From the NCBI GenBank assembly GCA_002439085.1, contig DJSW01000007.1:112753-176752 (forward strand): 64,000 nt of DNA, in the 5' to 3' direction. A program made the translations under genes and the position numbers. The notes beneath the pieces were generated by a model, which worked only from the letters and a program-made list of their open reading frames with translations, was not told the DNA's origin and searched no databases. Positions 28,254 through 38,541 of this stretch are shown here, in pieces. Each line of letters starts with the position of its first letter. Positions within the stretch are counted from its first letter, which is position 1. The stretch comes from Alphaproteobacteria bacterium UBA6324 (GTDB lineage Bacteria; Pseudomonadota; Alphaproteobacteria; CAAGCB01; CAG-977).

Positions 28254-31082
28254 GTGTTTTTAAATCGAATTTTAACGGCTTGCGGCTTGCCCGCCGTTTT
28301 CACGGATATTGAAATAACGGGATTGACCCCCGATTCCCGCAAAGTCGAAAAGGGATTTTTGTTCGCCGCCCTGAACGGCGTAAAAATGAACGGCGCGGAT
28401 TTTCTGGCCGACGCCTGCGGCAAAGGTGCCGCCGCCGCTTTCATCCCGTCGGACATGACGCCGCCCGACCTGCCGATGATTTTCATCCCCGTTGACGACG
28501 TGCGTCTGGCTTTGGCCAAGGCTTGCGGCGAATTTTACGCCCCGCAGCCCGATGTCGTCGTCGCCGTCACGGGAACGAACGGCAAAACTTCGACCGCGAA
28601 CTTCACGCGCCAGATTTGGGAATTTCTGGGCAAAAAAGCCGCCTGCGTCGGCACTTTGGGCGTCGTGACGAACGATTTTTCCGCCTACGGTTCGCTGACC
28701 ACCCCCGATTCCGTCACTTTGCACACGGAATTGCAGGATCTGGCGCGCCGCGGGTATCAGCACGCCGCGATCGAAGCGTCGTCCCACGGATTGGATCAAC
28801 ACCGCATCGACGGCCTGCGCATCGCGGCCGCGGCGTTCACCAACATCACGCGCGACCATCTGGATTACCATAAAACGATGGAAAACTATCTGCAGGCGAA
28901 GCTGAAACTGTTCGACCGCCCGCTGTCGTCGCAAACCGCCGTTTTGAACGCGGACATTCCCGAATACCCGCAAATCGCGGATTACTGCCGTTCCAAAGGG
29001 TTGAAAATCATCGACTACGGAAAAAAGGCGGACGCCCTGAAACTGGTGGACAGCCAAATGGACACCAACGGCCAGATGCTGACACTGGAGATTTTCGGCC
29101 GGCCGCAAACGGTGCGCCTGCCTTTGGCCGGAACGTTCCAAGCCATGAACGCGCTGTGCGCTTTGGGGTTGGCGATCGCCGCAGGCGAAGACGCCGAACA
29201 GGCGACCGCCGCTTTGGCCGAATTGAAAGGCGCGGCCGGACGGTTGGAATTCATCGGCGAACGCAAAAACGGCGCGTCCGTTTTCGTTGATTACGCGCAC
29301 ACGCCCGACGCGCTGGAAACCGTTTTAAAAGCCTTGCGCCCGCACACGGAAAAACGGTTGCACGTCGTGTTCGGATGCGGCGGCGACCGCGACACGGGCA
29401 AACGCCCGCAAATGGGCAAAATCTGCAACGATCTGGCGGATGTCGCCTATGTCACGGACGACAACCCCCGCAGCGAAGATCCCGTCGCGATCCGTTCGGC
29501 CATTCTGCCCGCCTGTCCCAAGGGAATCGACATTGGCAACCGCGCTTTGGCGATCCGGACGGCCGTCGCGGGACTGGAATCCGGCGACATTTTGGTCATC
29601 GCGGGCAAAGGTCACGAAACCGGCCAGCTGATCAAAGGTGTCATGCATCCTTTCGACGACCGCGAAGAGGCGCGCAAAGCCATTGACGAAGCCGACGCCC
29701 CCCTGTGGACGGCGAAGGAAATCGCCGAAGCGACCGGCGGCCGGATCGCGGCGGATTTCGACGTGTCCGGCGTTTGCATCGACACGCGCACATTGAAATC
29801 GGGCGACCTGTTCGTCGCTTTGCCGGGGGAAAAGACGGACGGCCACGACTACGCCGCCGCCGCGATCGCCAAAGGGGCGGCCGGCGTTCTGGTGTCCTAC
29901 ATTCCGGCGGATGTCGATCCGCAACAGGCGATTGTCGTTCCCGACGTTTTAAAAGCGTTGGAGGACATGGCGCGCCGCGCCCGCGCCCGCACAAAGGCGA
30001 AAATCATCGCCGTGACGGGCAGCTCCGGCAAAACCAGCACCAAGGAAATGCTGAAAACCGCCTTGGGCGCGGTCGGCAAAACGCACACGACGCTGGGCAA
30101 TTTGAACAACGGGCTGGGGATGCCGCTGACGCTGGCGCGGATGCCGGCCGATGCGGATTTCGCCGTCATCGAAATGGGCATCAGCCATTCGGGCGAAATG
30201 ACGGAGCTGACGCAGCTGGCGCGCCCCGACATCGCCGTGATCACCATGATCGGATCGGCGCATTGCGAATACTTTAAAACATTGGAAAACACCGCGCGCG
30301 CCAAGGCCGAGATTTTCAAAGGCATGAACGAAAACGGCGTCGTGTTTTTAAACGCCGACGATTCGCAATTCGCCCTGTTGAAAAAAGAGGCGCAAAAATG
30401 CGGATTGACGGACATCCGTTCTTTCGGTTCGCGCGCGGACGACGACATTGCTTTGCTGAACGCAGCGCAAACGGATGGAAAATCGGCCGTTTCCGTCAAA
30501 ATCGGCGGCGACGTGCTGACTTACACCCTGCGTCTGGCGGGAATGCACCAAGTGCAGAACAGTCTGGCCGTCGCCGGCGTTTTGCGCGCGCTGAACGTTG
30601 ACACGGCTTCGGCGCTGCAGGCGTTGGGACAGCTGCGGCCGGTCAAAGGGCGCGGCGAACGGTTCGTCCTGCCCTGCGACGGCGGAACGTTCACGCTGAT
30701 CGACGACGCGTACAACGCCAATCCCGAATCCGTGCGGGCGGCGATCCGCGTGCTGGGCGGCCTGTCCCCCGCGAACGGCGGGCGCAGAATCGCCGTTTTG
30801 GGCGATATGCTGGAATTGGGCAAAGACGCCGGAAAAATCCACGAATCGCTGGCGGACACCTTGGTCGAAAACAAAATCGACCGCGTTTACGCCGCCGGCG
30901 AAAACTGCGGATTGCTGTTCGACGCCCTGCCCGAATCGATGCGGGGGGCGAAAAAGCCCACGTCCGCGGAACTGGCGGCCGTCATCCGTCCGGAAATCAA
31001 GGCGGACGACATTGTCCTTGTCAAAGGATCTTTCGGCAGTAAAATGGCCGCCGTTGTCGAAAAGTTAAAGGAAACACCTTAA
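28254..31082 (+). CDS. MurE-MurF fusion (bifunctional muropeptide ligase)
   Basis: One 942-residue frame holding two Mur ligases. Residues about 1-480 are MurE: ATP loop VTGTNGKTST with Lys111 and DNPR (403-406), which selects meso-diaminopimelate. Residues about 482-942 are MurF: ATP loop VTGSSGKTSTKE with Lys593, then NNGLGMPLTL, EMGISHSGEM and DDAYNANPESVRAA. Together they would add DAP and then D-Ala-D-Ala to the wall precursor. The join (ADAPLWTAKEIAEATGG) has no linker and no stop or frameshift. GTG start at 28254 behind AAAGGAAGGATC. MurE-MurF fusions occur in some other bacteria; most alphaproteobacteria keep separate genes. Confidence 0.95.
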   Translation: MFLNRILTACGLPAVFTDIEITGLTPDSRKVEKGFLFAALNGVKMNGADFLADACGKGAAAAFIPSDMTPPDLPMIFIPVDDVRLALAKACGEFYAPQPDVVVAVTGTNGKTSTANFTRQIWEFLGKKAACVGTLGVVTNDFSAYGSLTTPDSVTLHTELQDLARRGYQHAAIEASSHGLDQHRIDGLRIAAAAFTNITRDHLDYHKTMENYLQAKLKLFDRPLSSQTAVLNADIPEYPQIADYCRSKGLKIIDYGKKADALKLVDSQMDTNGQMLTLEIFGRPQTVRLPLAGTFQAMNALCALGLAIAAGEDAEQATAALAELKGAAGRLEFIGERKNGASVFVDYAHTPDALETVLKALRPHTEKRLHVVFGCGGDRDTGKRPQMGKICNDLADVAYVTDDNPRSEDPVAIRSAILPACPKGIDIGNRALAIRTAVAGLESGDILVIAGKGHETGQLIKGVMHPFDDREEARKAIDEADAPLWTAKEIAEATGGRIAADFDVSGVCIDTRTLKSGDLFVALPGEKTDGHDYAAAAIAKGAAGVLVSYIPADVDPQQAIVVPDVLKALEDMARRARARTKAKIIAVTGSSGKTSTKEMLKTALGAVGKTHTTLGNLNNGLGMPLTLARMPADADFAVIEMGISHSGEMTELTQLARPDIAVITMIGSAHCEYFKTLENTARAKAEIFKGMNENGVVFLNADDSQFALLKKEAQKCGLTDIRSFGSRADDDIALLNAAQTDGKSAVSVKIGGDVLTYTLRLAGMHQVQNSLAVAGVLRALNVDTASALQALGQLRPVKGRGERFVLPCDGGTFTLIDDAYNANPESVRAAIRVLGGLSPANGGRRIAVLGDMLELGKDAGKIHESLADTLVENKIDRVYAAGENCGLLFDALPESMRGAKKPTSAELAAVIRPEIKADDIVLVKGSFGSKMAAVVEKLKETP

Positions 31083-32171
31083 ATGCTTTACAATCTCCTC
31101 TATCCCCTGTCGGACAAGTATTCCGTCCTGAACATCTTCAAATACCTGACGTTCCGGACGGGCGGCGCGATTTTCACGGCGCTGATCCTGTGTTTTTTGA
31201 CCGGCCCCGTCCTGATCCACTGGCTGAAAGACAAACAGCACGCCTGCCAGCCGATTCGCACGGACGGCCCCGAATCGCACTTGAAAACGAAACAGGGGAC
31301 GCCGACCATGGGCGGATTGATGATCCTGTTGTCGATGTGTTTGTCCACGCTGTTGTGGGCGGATTGGAAAAACGTGTTCATCTGGGTCGTTTTGGGCATC
31401 ACCGTTTCGTTTTCCCTGATCGGTTTCGCCGACGATTATTTGAAAGTGTCGAAAAAAAATTCAGGCGGAATGCGCGGCAAGCTGAAGCTGGTCTTTGAAT
31501 TCGCGTGCGCTTTCGTCGCCGTGTGGTTCATCACGAAATCGACCGTCGCGCCGACGGCCACGACTCTGGCGTTTCCGTTTTTCAAAAACCTGTCCGTCAA
31601 CCTGTGCTGGTTTTACATCCCGTTCGCGATGTTCGTGATCGTCGGATCGTCGAACGCGGTCAACCTGACGGACGGGCTGGACGGGTTGGCGATCATGCCG
31701 GCCATGGTGGTTTCCTGCGTGTTTTTGATCATCGCCTATGTGGCGGGACACGCGGCGTTCGCGACGTATCTGCAGATCGCCTACATCGCCGGATCGGGCG
31801 AACTGTCCGTGTTCTGCGGCGCGCTGATCGGCGCGGGATTGGGATTTTTGTGGTTCAACGCCCCGCCGGCCAAGATTTTCATGGGCGACACGGGGTCGCT
31901 GATGCTGGGCGGCGCGCTGGGCACGGTCAGCATCATCACCAAACACGAAATCGCTTTGGCGATCGCGGGCGGCCTGTTCGTTTTGGAAACATTTTCCGTC
32001 ATCATTCAGGTCGTGTCCTATAAAACGACCGGCAAGCGCGTGTTTAAAATGGCGCCGATCCACCATCATTTTGAAAAGATGGGATGGCCGGAACTGACCG
32101 TCGTCGTCCGGTTTTGGATCATTTCGATCATTTTGGGATTGCTGGCGTTGTCCACGTTAAAAATCAGGTGA
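31083..32171 (+). CDS. mraY: Phospho-N-acetylmuramoyl-pentapeptide transferase
   Basis: Makes lipid I on the inner membrane. 362 residues, about ten helices. Key motifs: [19 protein letters not shown] (Mg-binding acidic pair), [24 protein letters not shown] and the HHHFE loop ([10 protein letters not shown]). The ATG abuts the MurE-MurF stop (TAAATG). The next gene is ftsW, with no murD in between. Confidence 0.97.
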   Translation: MLYNLLYPLSDKYSVLNIFKYLTFRTGGAIFTALILCFLTGPVLIHWLKDKQHACQPIRTDGPESHLKTKQGTPTMGGLMILLSMCLSTLLWADWKNVFIWVVLGITVSFSLIGFADDYLKVSKKNSGGMRGKLKLVFEFACAFVAVWFITKSTVAPTATTLAFPFFKNLSVNLCWFYIPFAMFVIVGSSNAVNLTDGLDGLAIMPAMVVSCVFLIIAYVAGHAAFATYLQIAYIAGSGELSVFCGALIGAGLGFLWFNAPPAKIFMGDTGSLMLGGALGTVSIITKHEIALAIAGGLFVLETFSVIIQVVSYKTTGKRVFKMAPIHHHFEKMGWPELTVVVRFWIISIILGLLALSTLKIR

Positions 32172-32178
32172 GCCCCCG

Positions 32179-33306
32179 ATGAAAACGGCGATCGCGCGCA
32201 CCGACAACAGCGTTTTGGGACGCTGGTGGTGGAGTGTTGACCGCTTTTTGCTGGGCGCGCTGTTCGCTTTGCTGGGCACGGGAATCGTCCTGTCGTTTTC
32301 CGCCACCCCGCCCGTCGCCGAACGGCTGAAGCTGGAAACGTATTTCCTGATCAAGCATCAAATCGTATTTTTGCTTCTGTCCATTCTTGTCATGCTGGGC
32401 GTTTCGATGCAATCGCCGCGCACGATCCGCCGCCTGTGCTGTCTGGTGCTGGGCGGCGCGTTCGTTTTGCTGGCACTGGTTTTGGCGCACGGAGCGGAAA
32501 TCAAAGGGTCGTCCCGTTGGATCAGAATATTCGGCATTTCCGTCCAACCGTCCGAAATCGCCAAACCCGCCTTTGCCGTCGTGACGGCGTGGCTGATCGC
32601 TTTGGGCAAAAAGCAGGAAAAGTTCCGCGGAACGGCGGCCGCGTGGGGTGTATATCTGGTGTTGGCGGCTCTGTTGATCAGCCAGCCGGATTTCGGCATG
32701 ACCGTGACCGTCAGCGTGATATTCTTTACGGAACTGTTCCTCAGCGGCATTTCGATGATCTGGACATACATTTTGATGCTGTGCGGCGCGGCCGGATCTG
32801 TCGTCGCGTATTTCACGATCCCGCACGTCCGGTCGCGCATCGACCGGCACCTGAATCCCGAATCCGGCGACACGTTCCAAGTGCGCACGGCGATGGAGGC
32901 GTTCCGGAACGGCGGTTTTCTGGGGCGCGGTCCCGGCGAAGGCGTCGTCAAAAACATCCTGCCGGACGCGCACACGGATTTTGTGATGGCGGTCGCGGCT
33001 GAAGAATACGGCCTGTTGATCTGTCTGGCGATCACGGCGTTGTTTGCGGTCATCGTTTTGCGCGGATTTTATTTGATTTTTAAAGACAAAAATCTGTTTA
33101 CACTGCTGGCCGTTTCGGGTTTATTGGTTCAATTCGGATTGCAGGCGCTGATCAACATGGCGTCAACGCTCAGCCTGATTCCGACCAAAGGCATGACTTT
33201 GCCGTTCATTTCCTACGGCGGGTCGTCTTTGGTTTCGCTGGGGTTCGGCATGGGCATCGTACTGGCGTTGACGCGCAGCACCAACACGGTAAAGGAAAGC
33301 AAATGA
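32179..33306 (+). CDS. ftsW: Septal peptidoglycan glycosyltransferase FtsW
   Basis: 375 residues, about ten helices, SEDS family. It polymerises septal glycan strands with FtsI. Visible signatures are SSRWIRIFGISVQPSEIAKPA, QPDFGMTV, the essential Asp region in PDAHTDFVMAVAAEEYG, and LPFISYGGSSL near the C-terminus. Starts 7 bp after mraY, where murD normally lies. Ends by overlapping murG (ATGA). Confidence 0.95.
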   Translation: MKTAIARTDNSVLGRWWWSVDRFLLGALFALLGTGIVLSFSATPPVAERLKLETYFLIKHQIVFLLLSILVMLGVSMQSPRTIRRLCCLVLGGAFVLLALVLAHGAEIKGSSRWIRIFGISVQPSEIAKPAFAVVTAWLIALGKKQEKFRGTAAAWGVYLVLAALLISQPDFGMTVTVSVIFFTELFLSGISMIWTYILMLCGAAGSVVAYFTIPHVRSRIDRHLNPESGDTFQVRTAMEAFRNGGFLGRGPGEGVVKNILPDAHTDFVMAVAAEEYGLLICLAITALFAVIVLRGFYLIFKDKNLFTLLAVSGLLVQFGLQALINMASTLSLIPTKGMTLPFISYGGSSLVSLGFGMGIVLALTRSTNTVKESK

Positions 33307-34394
33307 GCGAATCGGCAAAAAAAATCGTTTTGACGGCGGGCGGATCGGGCGGCCACGTTTTTCCGGCCGAGGCTTTGGCCAAGGAATTGACGGCGCGCGG
33401 CGTCCGTGTCGCCTTTGTCACCGACCGGCGCGGCAACTCTTTTTCCGGCCGTTTTCCGGATCTGCGGGAATACAGGGTGTTCGCCGGCGCCTATGCGGGC
33501 AAACCGTTGGTTAAAAAGGCGTGGGCGTTGTTTTTGATGATGCTGGGCATTTTGCAATGCCTGTGGATTTTCATCCGGACAAAGCCGGACGCCGTTGTCG
33601 GATTCGGCGGATACGCGGCTTTTCCCGCCTCTTTCGCGGCCGGATTGCTGGGCGTTCCGCTGGTTTTGCACGAACAGAATTCGGTTTTGGGCGGCGCGAA
33701 CCGCGTTCTGTCCAAGCGCGCCGCGCTGGTCGCGACCACTTTTCCGGCGGTCGAACGCGTTCCGGCGGGATTGAAAACCGCCCATACCGGCGTTCCCGTC
33801 CGGCCGGAAATTCTGGCCTTGCGCGACCGTCCCCGCGCCGACGCGGACGGCTGTTTCCACCTGTTGGTTTTCGGCGGTTCCCAAGGGGCGAGCATCCTCA
33901 GCCGCGTCGTGCCGGCCGCTTTGTCCCGCCTGCCCGATTCGCTGAAATCCCGCCTGCGAATCGCCCAGCAATGCCGCGCCGCCGATTTGCCGGAGGTTGA
34001 AAAGGCCTATGAAAATTCGGGGTTGCAAGTGGAACTCGCCCCGTTTTTCACGGATATGGCCGACCGTTTGGCCGCCGCCGATCTGGTTGTGTGCCGCGCC
34101 GGCGCGTCCAGCATCGCGGAATTGTGCGTCGCCGGAAAACCCGCGCTGATCGTGCCGATTTTACGTTCCCCCGACGCGCACCAGCTGAAAAACGCCGAAT
34201 ACGTCGCGCGCAACGGCGGCGCGTTTTTGCGCGAAGAACCGGATTTCACCCCCGAATACCTCGCCGCGAAGATTCAAGAGCTGGCGTCCGATCCGGACGT
34301 TTTGAAACAAACGGCCGAAAAGGCCAAATCCTTGGGCAAACCCGACGCCGTGCACTTGTTCGCCGACGCCGTTTTAAACACCGCGAAGGGATAA
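33303..34394 (+). CDS. murG: Lipid II synthase MurG
   Basis: Adds GlcNAc to lipid I at the inner face of the membrane. 363 residues, two Rossmann domains. Motif GGSGGHVFPAEALA near the start, GFGGYAAFPA, HEQNSVLGGANR in the N-domain, FGGSQGA at the domain junction, and CRAGASSIAEL with the donor-binding PDAHQLKNAEY in the C-domain. The ATG overlaps the ftsW stop by 4 bp. Confidence 0.96.
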   Translation: MSESAKKIVLTAGGSGGHVFPAEALAKELTARGVRVAFVTDRRGNSFSGRFPDLREYRVFAGAYAGKPLVKKAWALFLMMLGILQCLWIFIRTKPDAVVGFGGYAAFPASFAAGLLGVPLVLHEQNSVLGGANRVLSKRAALVATTFPAVERVPAGLKTAHTGVPVRPEILALRDRPRADADGCFHLLVFGGSQGASILSRVVPAALSRLPDSLKSRLRIAQQCRAADLPEVEKAYENSGLQVELAPFFTDMADRLAAADLVVCRAGASSIAELCVAGKPALIVPILRSPDAHQLKNAEYVARNGGAFLREEPDFTPEYLAAKIQELASDPDVLKQTAEKAKSLGKPDAVHLFADAVLNTAKG

Positions 34395-34398
34395 AAAA

Positions 34399-35838
34399 AT
34401 GAAAACGCAGACACACCTCCCCTTTCCCATCGGAACGATCCATTTTGTCGGTATCGGCGGCAGCGGCATGAGCTGCATCGCCGAATTGATGCACAATCTG
34501 GGCTACACCGTCCAAGGGTCGGACATCGCCGAAAACTCGAATGTCAAACGGCTGCGCGCCATGGGGATTCACATCGTCGTCGGACACGCGGCCGAAAACA
34601 TTGAACACGCGGGCGTCGTTGTCGTTTCATCGGCGATCGACCCCGAAAACGTCGAAGTCAAAGAAGCGCGCCTGAAACGCGTTCCCGTCGTGCGCCGCGC
34701 CGAAATGCTGGCCGAACTGATGCGTTTGAAATGGTCGATCGCGGTCGGCGGCACGCACGGCAAAACGACGACCACGTCCATGATCGGACAGGTTTTGCAA
34801 ACGGCGGGGCTGGATCCGACGGTTGCCAACGGCGGCATCATCAACGCCTATGGCACGAACGCGCATCTGGGCGACGGCGACTGGCTGGTGGCCGAAGCCG
34901 ACGAATCCGACGGCAGCTTTTTGAAACTGCCCGCGACGGCGGTCATCGTCACCAATATGGATCCGGAGCATCTGAACTATTACGGCACCTATGAAAAGAT
35001 GAAGGACGCCTACCGGACGTTCGTCCAGAACATCCCGTTTTACGGGTTCGCGTGCCTGTGCATCGACCACCCCGAAGTCCAGCATATGATTTCGCAGATT
35101 TCCGACCGCCGCCTGATCACTTACGGGTTCACGCCGCAGGCCGAAGTCACGGCGCAAAACATCCACGCCGCCCCCGGATTGATCACGTTCGACGTTGTGG
35201 TCGCCGACAACCTCAGCCCGACGGGCGAAACGATGCGGATGGAGGGTTTCTCCCTGCCCGTTTACGGCCGTCACAACGTTTTGAACGCGCTGGCGGCGAT
35301 CGGCGTCGGTCTGCGTCTGGGCATTTCGGAGGACAATATGAAAAAGGCGCTGGCCGCTTTCACGGGGGTGCAGCGCCGGTTCACCAAAACGGGCGAAGCG
35401 AACGGCGTCACGATCATCGACGATTACGGCCACCACCCGATTGAAATCGCGTCCACCCTGCGCGCCGCGCGCGAAGTCGCCCCGAAAAAGGTCATCGCCG
35501 TTTTCCAACCGCACCGCTACACGCGCGTCGCCGATTTGTTTGATATGTTCTGCACGGCGTTCAACGACGCCGATTGCGTGATTGTCGCGGACGTTTATTC
35601 CGCGGGTGAAAAGGAAATCCCGTCTGCGAACAAGGAAGCACTGGCCGAAGGGATGCGCGCCCACGGCCACCGCCACGTCATCGTGTTAAACAAACGTGAA
35701 GATTTGGCGGATATAATTAAAAACGAAGCGTCCGCGGGCGACATGGTCGTCTGTTTGGGCGCGGGCAGCATTTCGTCGTGGGCAAAGGCTTTGCCGCAAG
35801 AATTGACGCAAGCGTATGAAAATTCAAACAAAGGGTGA
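34399..35838 (+). CDS. murC: UDP-N-acetylmuramate-L-alanine ligase
   Basis: First amino-acid addition in wall precursor synthesis. 479 residues; UDP site HFVGIGGSGMSCIAEL, ATP loop VGGTHGKTTTTSMIG, EADESDGSF, TNMDPEHL, DDYGHHPIEIAST, and FQPHRYTR near the C-domain. 4 bp after murG. Confidence 0.96.
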   Translation: MKTQTHLPFPIGTIHFVGIGGSGMSCIAELMHNLGYTVQGSDIAENSNVKRLRAMGIHIVVGHAAENIEHAGVVVVSSAIDPENVEVKEARLKRVPVVRRAEMLAELMRLKWSIAVGGTHGKTTTTSMIGQVLQTAGLDPTVANGGIINAYGTNAHLGDGDWLVAEADESDGSFLKLPATAVIVTNMDPEHLNYYGTYEKMKDAYRTFVQNIPFYGFACLCIDHPEVQHMISQISDRRLITYGFTPQAEVTAQNIHAAPGLITFDVVVADNLSPTGETMRMEGFSLPVYGRHNVLNALAAIGVGLRLGISEDNMKKALAAFTGVQRRFTKTGEANGVTIIDDYGHHPIEIASTLRAAREVAPKKVIAVFQPHRYTRVADLFDMFCTAFNDADCVIVADVYSAGEKEIPSANKEALAEGMRAHGHRHVIVLNKREDLADIIKNEASAGDMVVCLGAGSISSWAKALPQELTQAYENSNKG

Positions 35839-35841
35839 CAT

Positions 35842-36798
35842 ATGTTTTCTTTTCTCAGCCGTTTCTTTTCACACCAGGCCAGCCTGAAAGACATGATGCC
35901 CGTCGTGCGCGGCACCGTCGTTGAAAACGCCCCTTTGGCCAAAATGACGTGGCTGGGCGTCGGCGGCGCGGCCGAAGTGCTTTACACGCCGGCGGACGCG
36001 GACGATTTGGAATATTTCCTGACCAACCGGCGCGGCGCCCCTTTGACCGTGATCGGCGGCGGATCGAACCTGTTGGTGCGCGACGGCGGCATTCCGGGGA
36101 TCGTCGTCCATTTGGGCAAAACTTTCAACACGCTGGAAATCAAGGGCGACACGATCGTTTGCGGCGCGGGCGTGCGCAACATGGAAATCGCCAAAGCCGC
36201 CATGGAAGCCGGCCTGTCCGGTTTTGAATTCATGTGCGGCATCCCCGGCACGCTGGGCGGCGCGATCCGCATGAACGCGGGGGCGCACGGACGATCCACC
36301 GCCGACACCGTCGCGGAAGTGACCGCTTTTGACATCATCGGTAAAAAAATGGTTTTGCAAAGAAGCGAAATCCCGTTTGATTACCGCGCAAACGCCCTGC
36401 CCGACAACTGGATATTCACCGGCGCCGTTCTGAAAGGCACGCCCGAAAATAAAGAAAATATTCAGAAACGTATGGCAGAATACAAACAACTGCGCGAAAA
36501 AGCCCAGCCGACAGGCGTTAAAACGGCCGGTTCCATGTTCAAAAATCCGATCGGATTGAAGGCGTGGCAGCTGATTGAAAAGGCGGGATGCCGCGGATTG
36601 AAAATCGGCGGCGCAATGGTTTCCGAAAAGCATTGCAACTTTTTCATCAATACGGGCAAAGCGACGGCGCAGGATTTTGAAACGCTGGGGGAAACGGTGC
36701 AGCGGCGCGTTTACGAAACCAGCGAGATCATGCTGGAATGGGAAGTGCGGCGCGTCGGCGTCAAAACCAAACGGTTCAGCAGTTTCGGAGGCAGATAA
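35842..36798 (+). CDS. murB: UDP-N-acetylenolpyruvoylglucosamine reductase
   Basis: FAD enzyme giving UDP-MurNAc. 318 residues with the FAD-binding VIGGGSNLLVRDGGI, GFEFMCGIPGTLGGAIRMNAGAHG, FDYRAN and AGSMFKNP. It is a type I MurB by its middle loop. The last codons EWEVRRVG hold the catalytic Glu region. Confidence 0.95.
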   Translation: MFSFLSRFFSHQASLKDMMPVVRGTVVENAPLAKMTWLGVGGAAEVLYTPADADDLEYFLTNRRGAPLTVIGGGSNLLVRDGGIPGIVVHLGKTFNTLEIKGDTIVCGAGVRNMEIAKAAMEAGLSGFEFMCGIPGTLGGAIRMNAGAHGRSTADTVAEVTAFDIIGKKMVLQRSEIPFDYRANALPDNWIFTGAVLKGTPENKENIQKRMAEYKQLREKAQPTGVKTAGSMFKNPIGLKAWQLIEKAGCRGLKIGGAMVSEKHCNFFINTGKATAQDFETLGETVQRRVYETSEIMLEWEVRRVGVKTKRFSSFGGR

Positions 36799-37725
36799 TT
36801 GACTAAAAAAGTTGTTGTTTTGATGGGCGGCCTTTCGTCGGAACGCGAAGTGTCGCTGGCCAGCGGCGCGAATGTTTCCGCCGCGCTGAAACAGGCGGGA
36901 TACGATGTTTTCGATTACGACCTGACGCGCGATCTGCGTTCGTTCATCGACATGATCGAAACGCAAAAACCGGACGCCGTTTTCAACGCGCTGCACGGAA
37001 AATACGGCGAAGACGGTTGCGTTCAGGGCATTTTGGACATCATGGGCGTTCCCTACACCCATTCGGGGCGCATGGCGTCCGCGCTGGCGATGAACAAGGC
37101 GGCGGCGAAAAAAATGTACCGGACGGCCGGTTTGCCCGTCGCGGCGGATCGTCTGGTCACAAAGGAACAGATTCTGTCCGGCGACGTTCTGCCCTATCCC
37201 TTTGTTTTGAAACCCGTTTGCGACGGATCGTCCGTCGGGGTGTTCATTTTCAATCATGACGACGGTAAAAAACCGTTTGAGGGTATGGAATACCCCTATG
37301 CCGACGACGCGGAAATTCTGGCCGAAGAATACGTCGCCGGACGCGAACTGACCGTTGCCGTGATGGACGGCACACCCTTGGGCGTTTTGGAAATCATCCC
37401 GTCCAAAGGTTTTTACAACTACAACGCCAAATATTCCGACGGCGGCGCGCGGCACGTCGTTCCCGCCGCCATTCCCGCGGCCGTTTACGCCGAAGCGATG
37501 CGCATCGCCGCCGAAGCGCACAAAGCGTTGGGATGCCGCGGCATATCGCGGTCGGACATCCGCTATGACGACACGGGCGCCGAACCGCGGTTGGTGATTT
37601 TGGAAACGAACACGCAGCCGGGGATGACTTCGCTGTCGCTGGTGCCCGACATCGCGCGCTACGCCGGCTATTCGTATCAGGACATCGTCGTTTGGATGGT
37701 GGAGCACGCCAAATGCGGGGATTGA
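36799..37725 (+). CDS. ddl: D-alanine-D-alanine ligase
   Basis: 308 residues, ATP-grasp fold. LMGGLSSEREVSLASG, FNALHGKYGEDGCVQGILD, PYTHSGRMASALAMNK, KPVCDGSSVGVF and ETNTQPGMTSLSL are the family signatures. TTG start at 36799 directly after the murB TAA, with GGAGGCAG upstream. Its dipeptide is the substrate of the MurF half of the upstream fusion. Confidence 0.95.
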   Translation: MTKKVVVLMGGLSSEREVSLASGANVSAALKQAGYDVFDYDLTRDLRSFIDMIETQKPDAVFNALHGKYGEDGCVQGILDIMGVPYTHSGRMASALAMNKAAAKKMYRTAGLPVAADRLVTKEQILSGDVLPYPFVLKPVCDGSSVGVFIFNHDDGKKPFEGMEYPYADDAEILAEEYVAGRELTVAVMDGTPLGVLEIIPSKGFYNYNAKYSDGGARHVVPAAIPAAVYAEAMRIAAEAHKALGCRGISRSDIRYDDTGAEPRLVILETNTQPGMTSLSLVPDIARYAGYSYQDIVVWMVEHAKCGD

Positions 37726-38522
37726 ATATCCGGAACATGAAACGGATCAGCCCGTTTGCGGTTGCCGCCGTTTTGTTGATCGCGGCCTTTTCCTTTCTGT
37801 GGTTTGTCAACAGCGCCTTTTACGCCGAAAAACGCGAAAGCCTGTCTTTTTTCCTGCACAACACGGCGTTGTCCGCCGATTTGAAACTGGGCGAGGTTTA
37901 TGTGCGCGGCCGCGACCGCACGTCGCAAAAAGAATTGCGGAATGTTTTGAAAGTGGAACGCGGAATGCCCGTCACCGCCATTGACATCAATCAGGCGCGT
38001 GAAAACATTCAACGTCTGCCGTGGGTCAAAACGGTGCATATCGAACGCCGGTTGCCGCACATTCTGTATGTCCGGATCACCGAACGCACGCCCGTCGCCG
38101 TCTGGCAGAACAAAGGCCTTTACCGTCCGGTGGACGAAGACGGCCAGCCCGTCGAAACCTTTGTCAAAAAGCTTGACGGTCTGCCGCTGGTTTTGGGATC
38201 GGACGCGCCGGAACGCACGCCCGACCTGTTGCGTTTCATCGCGCAGGAACCGGAACTGTCCCCGCGCGTAAAGGCCGCCGTCCGAATCGGCCGCAGACGC
38301 TGGAACGTTTTGCTGGACGACATCGACAAAGGCATCACCGTCCGTTTGCCGGAAAAAGATCCCGCGGCGGCATGGGGACGGCTGGCGAATTTAAACAGGA
38401 CGCAAGGATTGCTGTCGCGCAAAATCACCATGGTCGATCTGCGCCAACCCGACAAGCTGATCGTCCATTTGGAAGAAGACGCCGTCAAAAAACGCCCCAC
38501 GCGTTCCAAAACAACCCCTTAA
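37713..38522 (+). CDS. ftsQ: Cell division protein FtsQ
   Basis: 269 residues. Membrane helix about residues 15-35 (PFAVAAVLLIAAFSFLWFV), then a POTRA domain (GEVYVRGRDRTSQKELRNVL, and WVKTVHIERRLPHILYVRITER) and the FtsQ beta domain that docks FtsB/FtsL. Start at ATG 37713 because GGTGGAG lies 8 bp upstream; this overlaps the ddl end by 13 bp. An earlier TTG at 37692 is less likely. Confidence 0.9.
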   Translation: MRGLNIRNMKRISPFAVAAVLLIAAFSFLWFVNSAFYAEKRESLSFFLHNTALSADLKLGEVYVRGRDRTSQKELRNVLKVERGMPVTAIDINQARENIQRLPWVKTVHIERRLPHILYVRITERTPVAVWQNKGLYRPVDEDGQPVETFVKKLDGLPLVLGSDAPERTPDLLRFIAQEPELSPRVKAAVRIGRRRWNVLLDDIDKGITVRLPEKDPAAAWGRLANLNRTQGLLSRKITMVDLRQPDKLIVHLEEDAVKKRPTRSKTTP

Positions 38523-38541
38523 CCGATTTTGACGTGACGCC

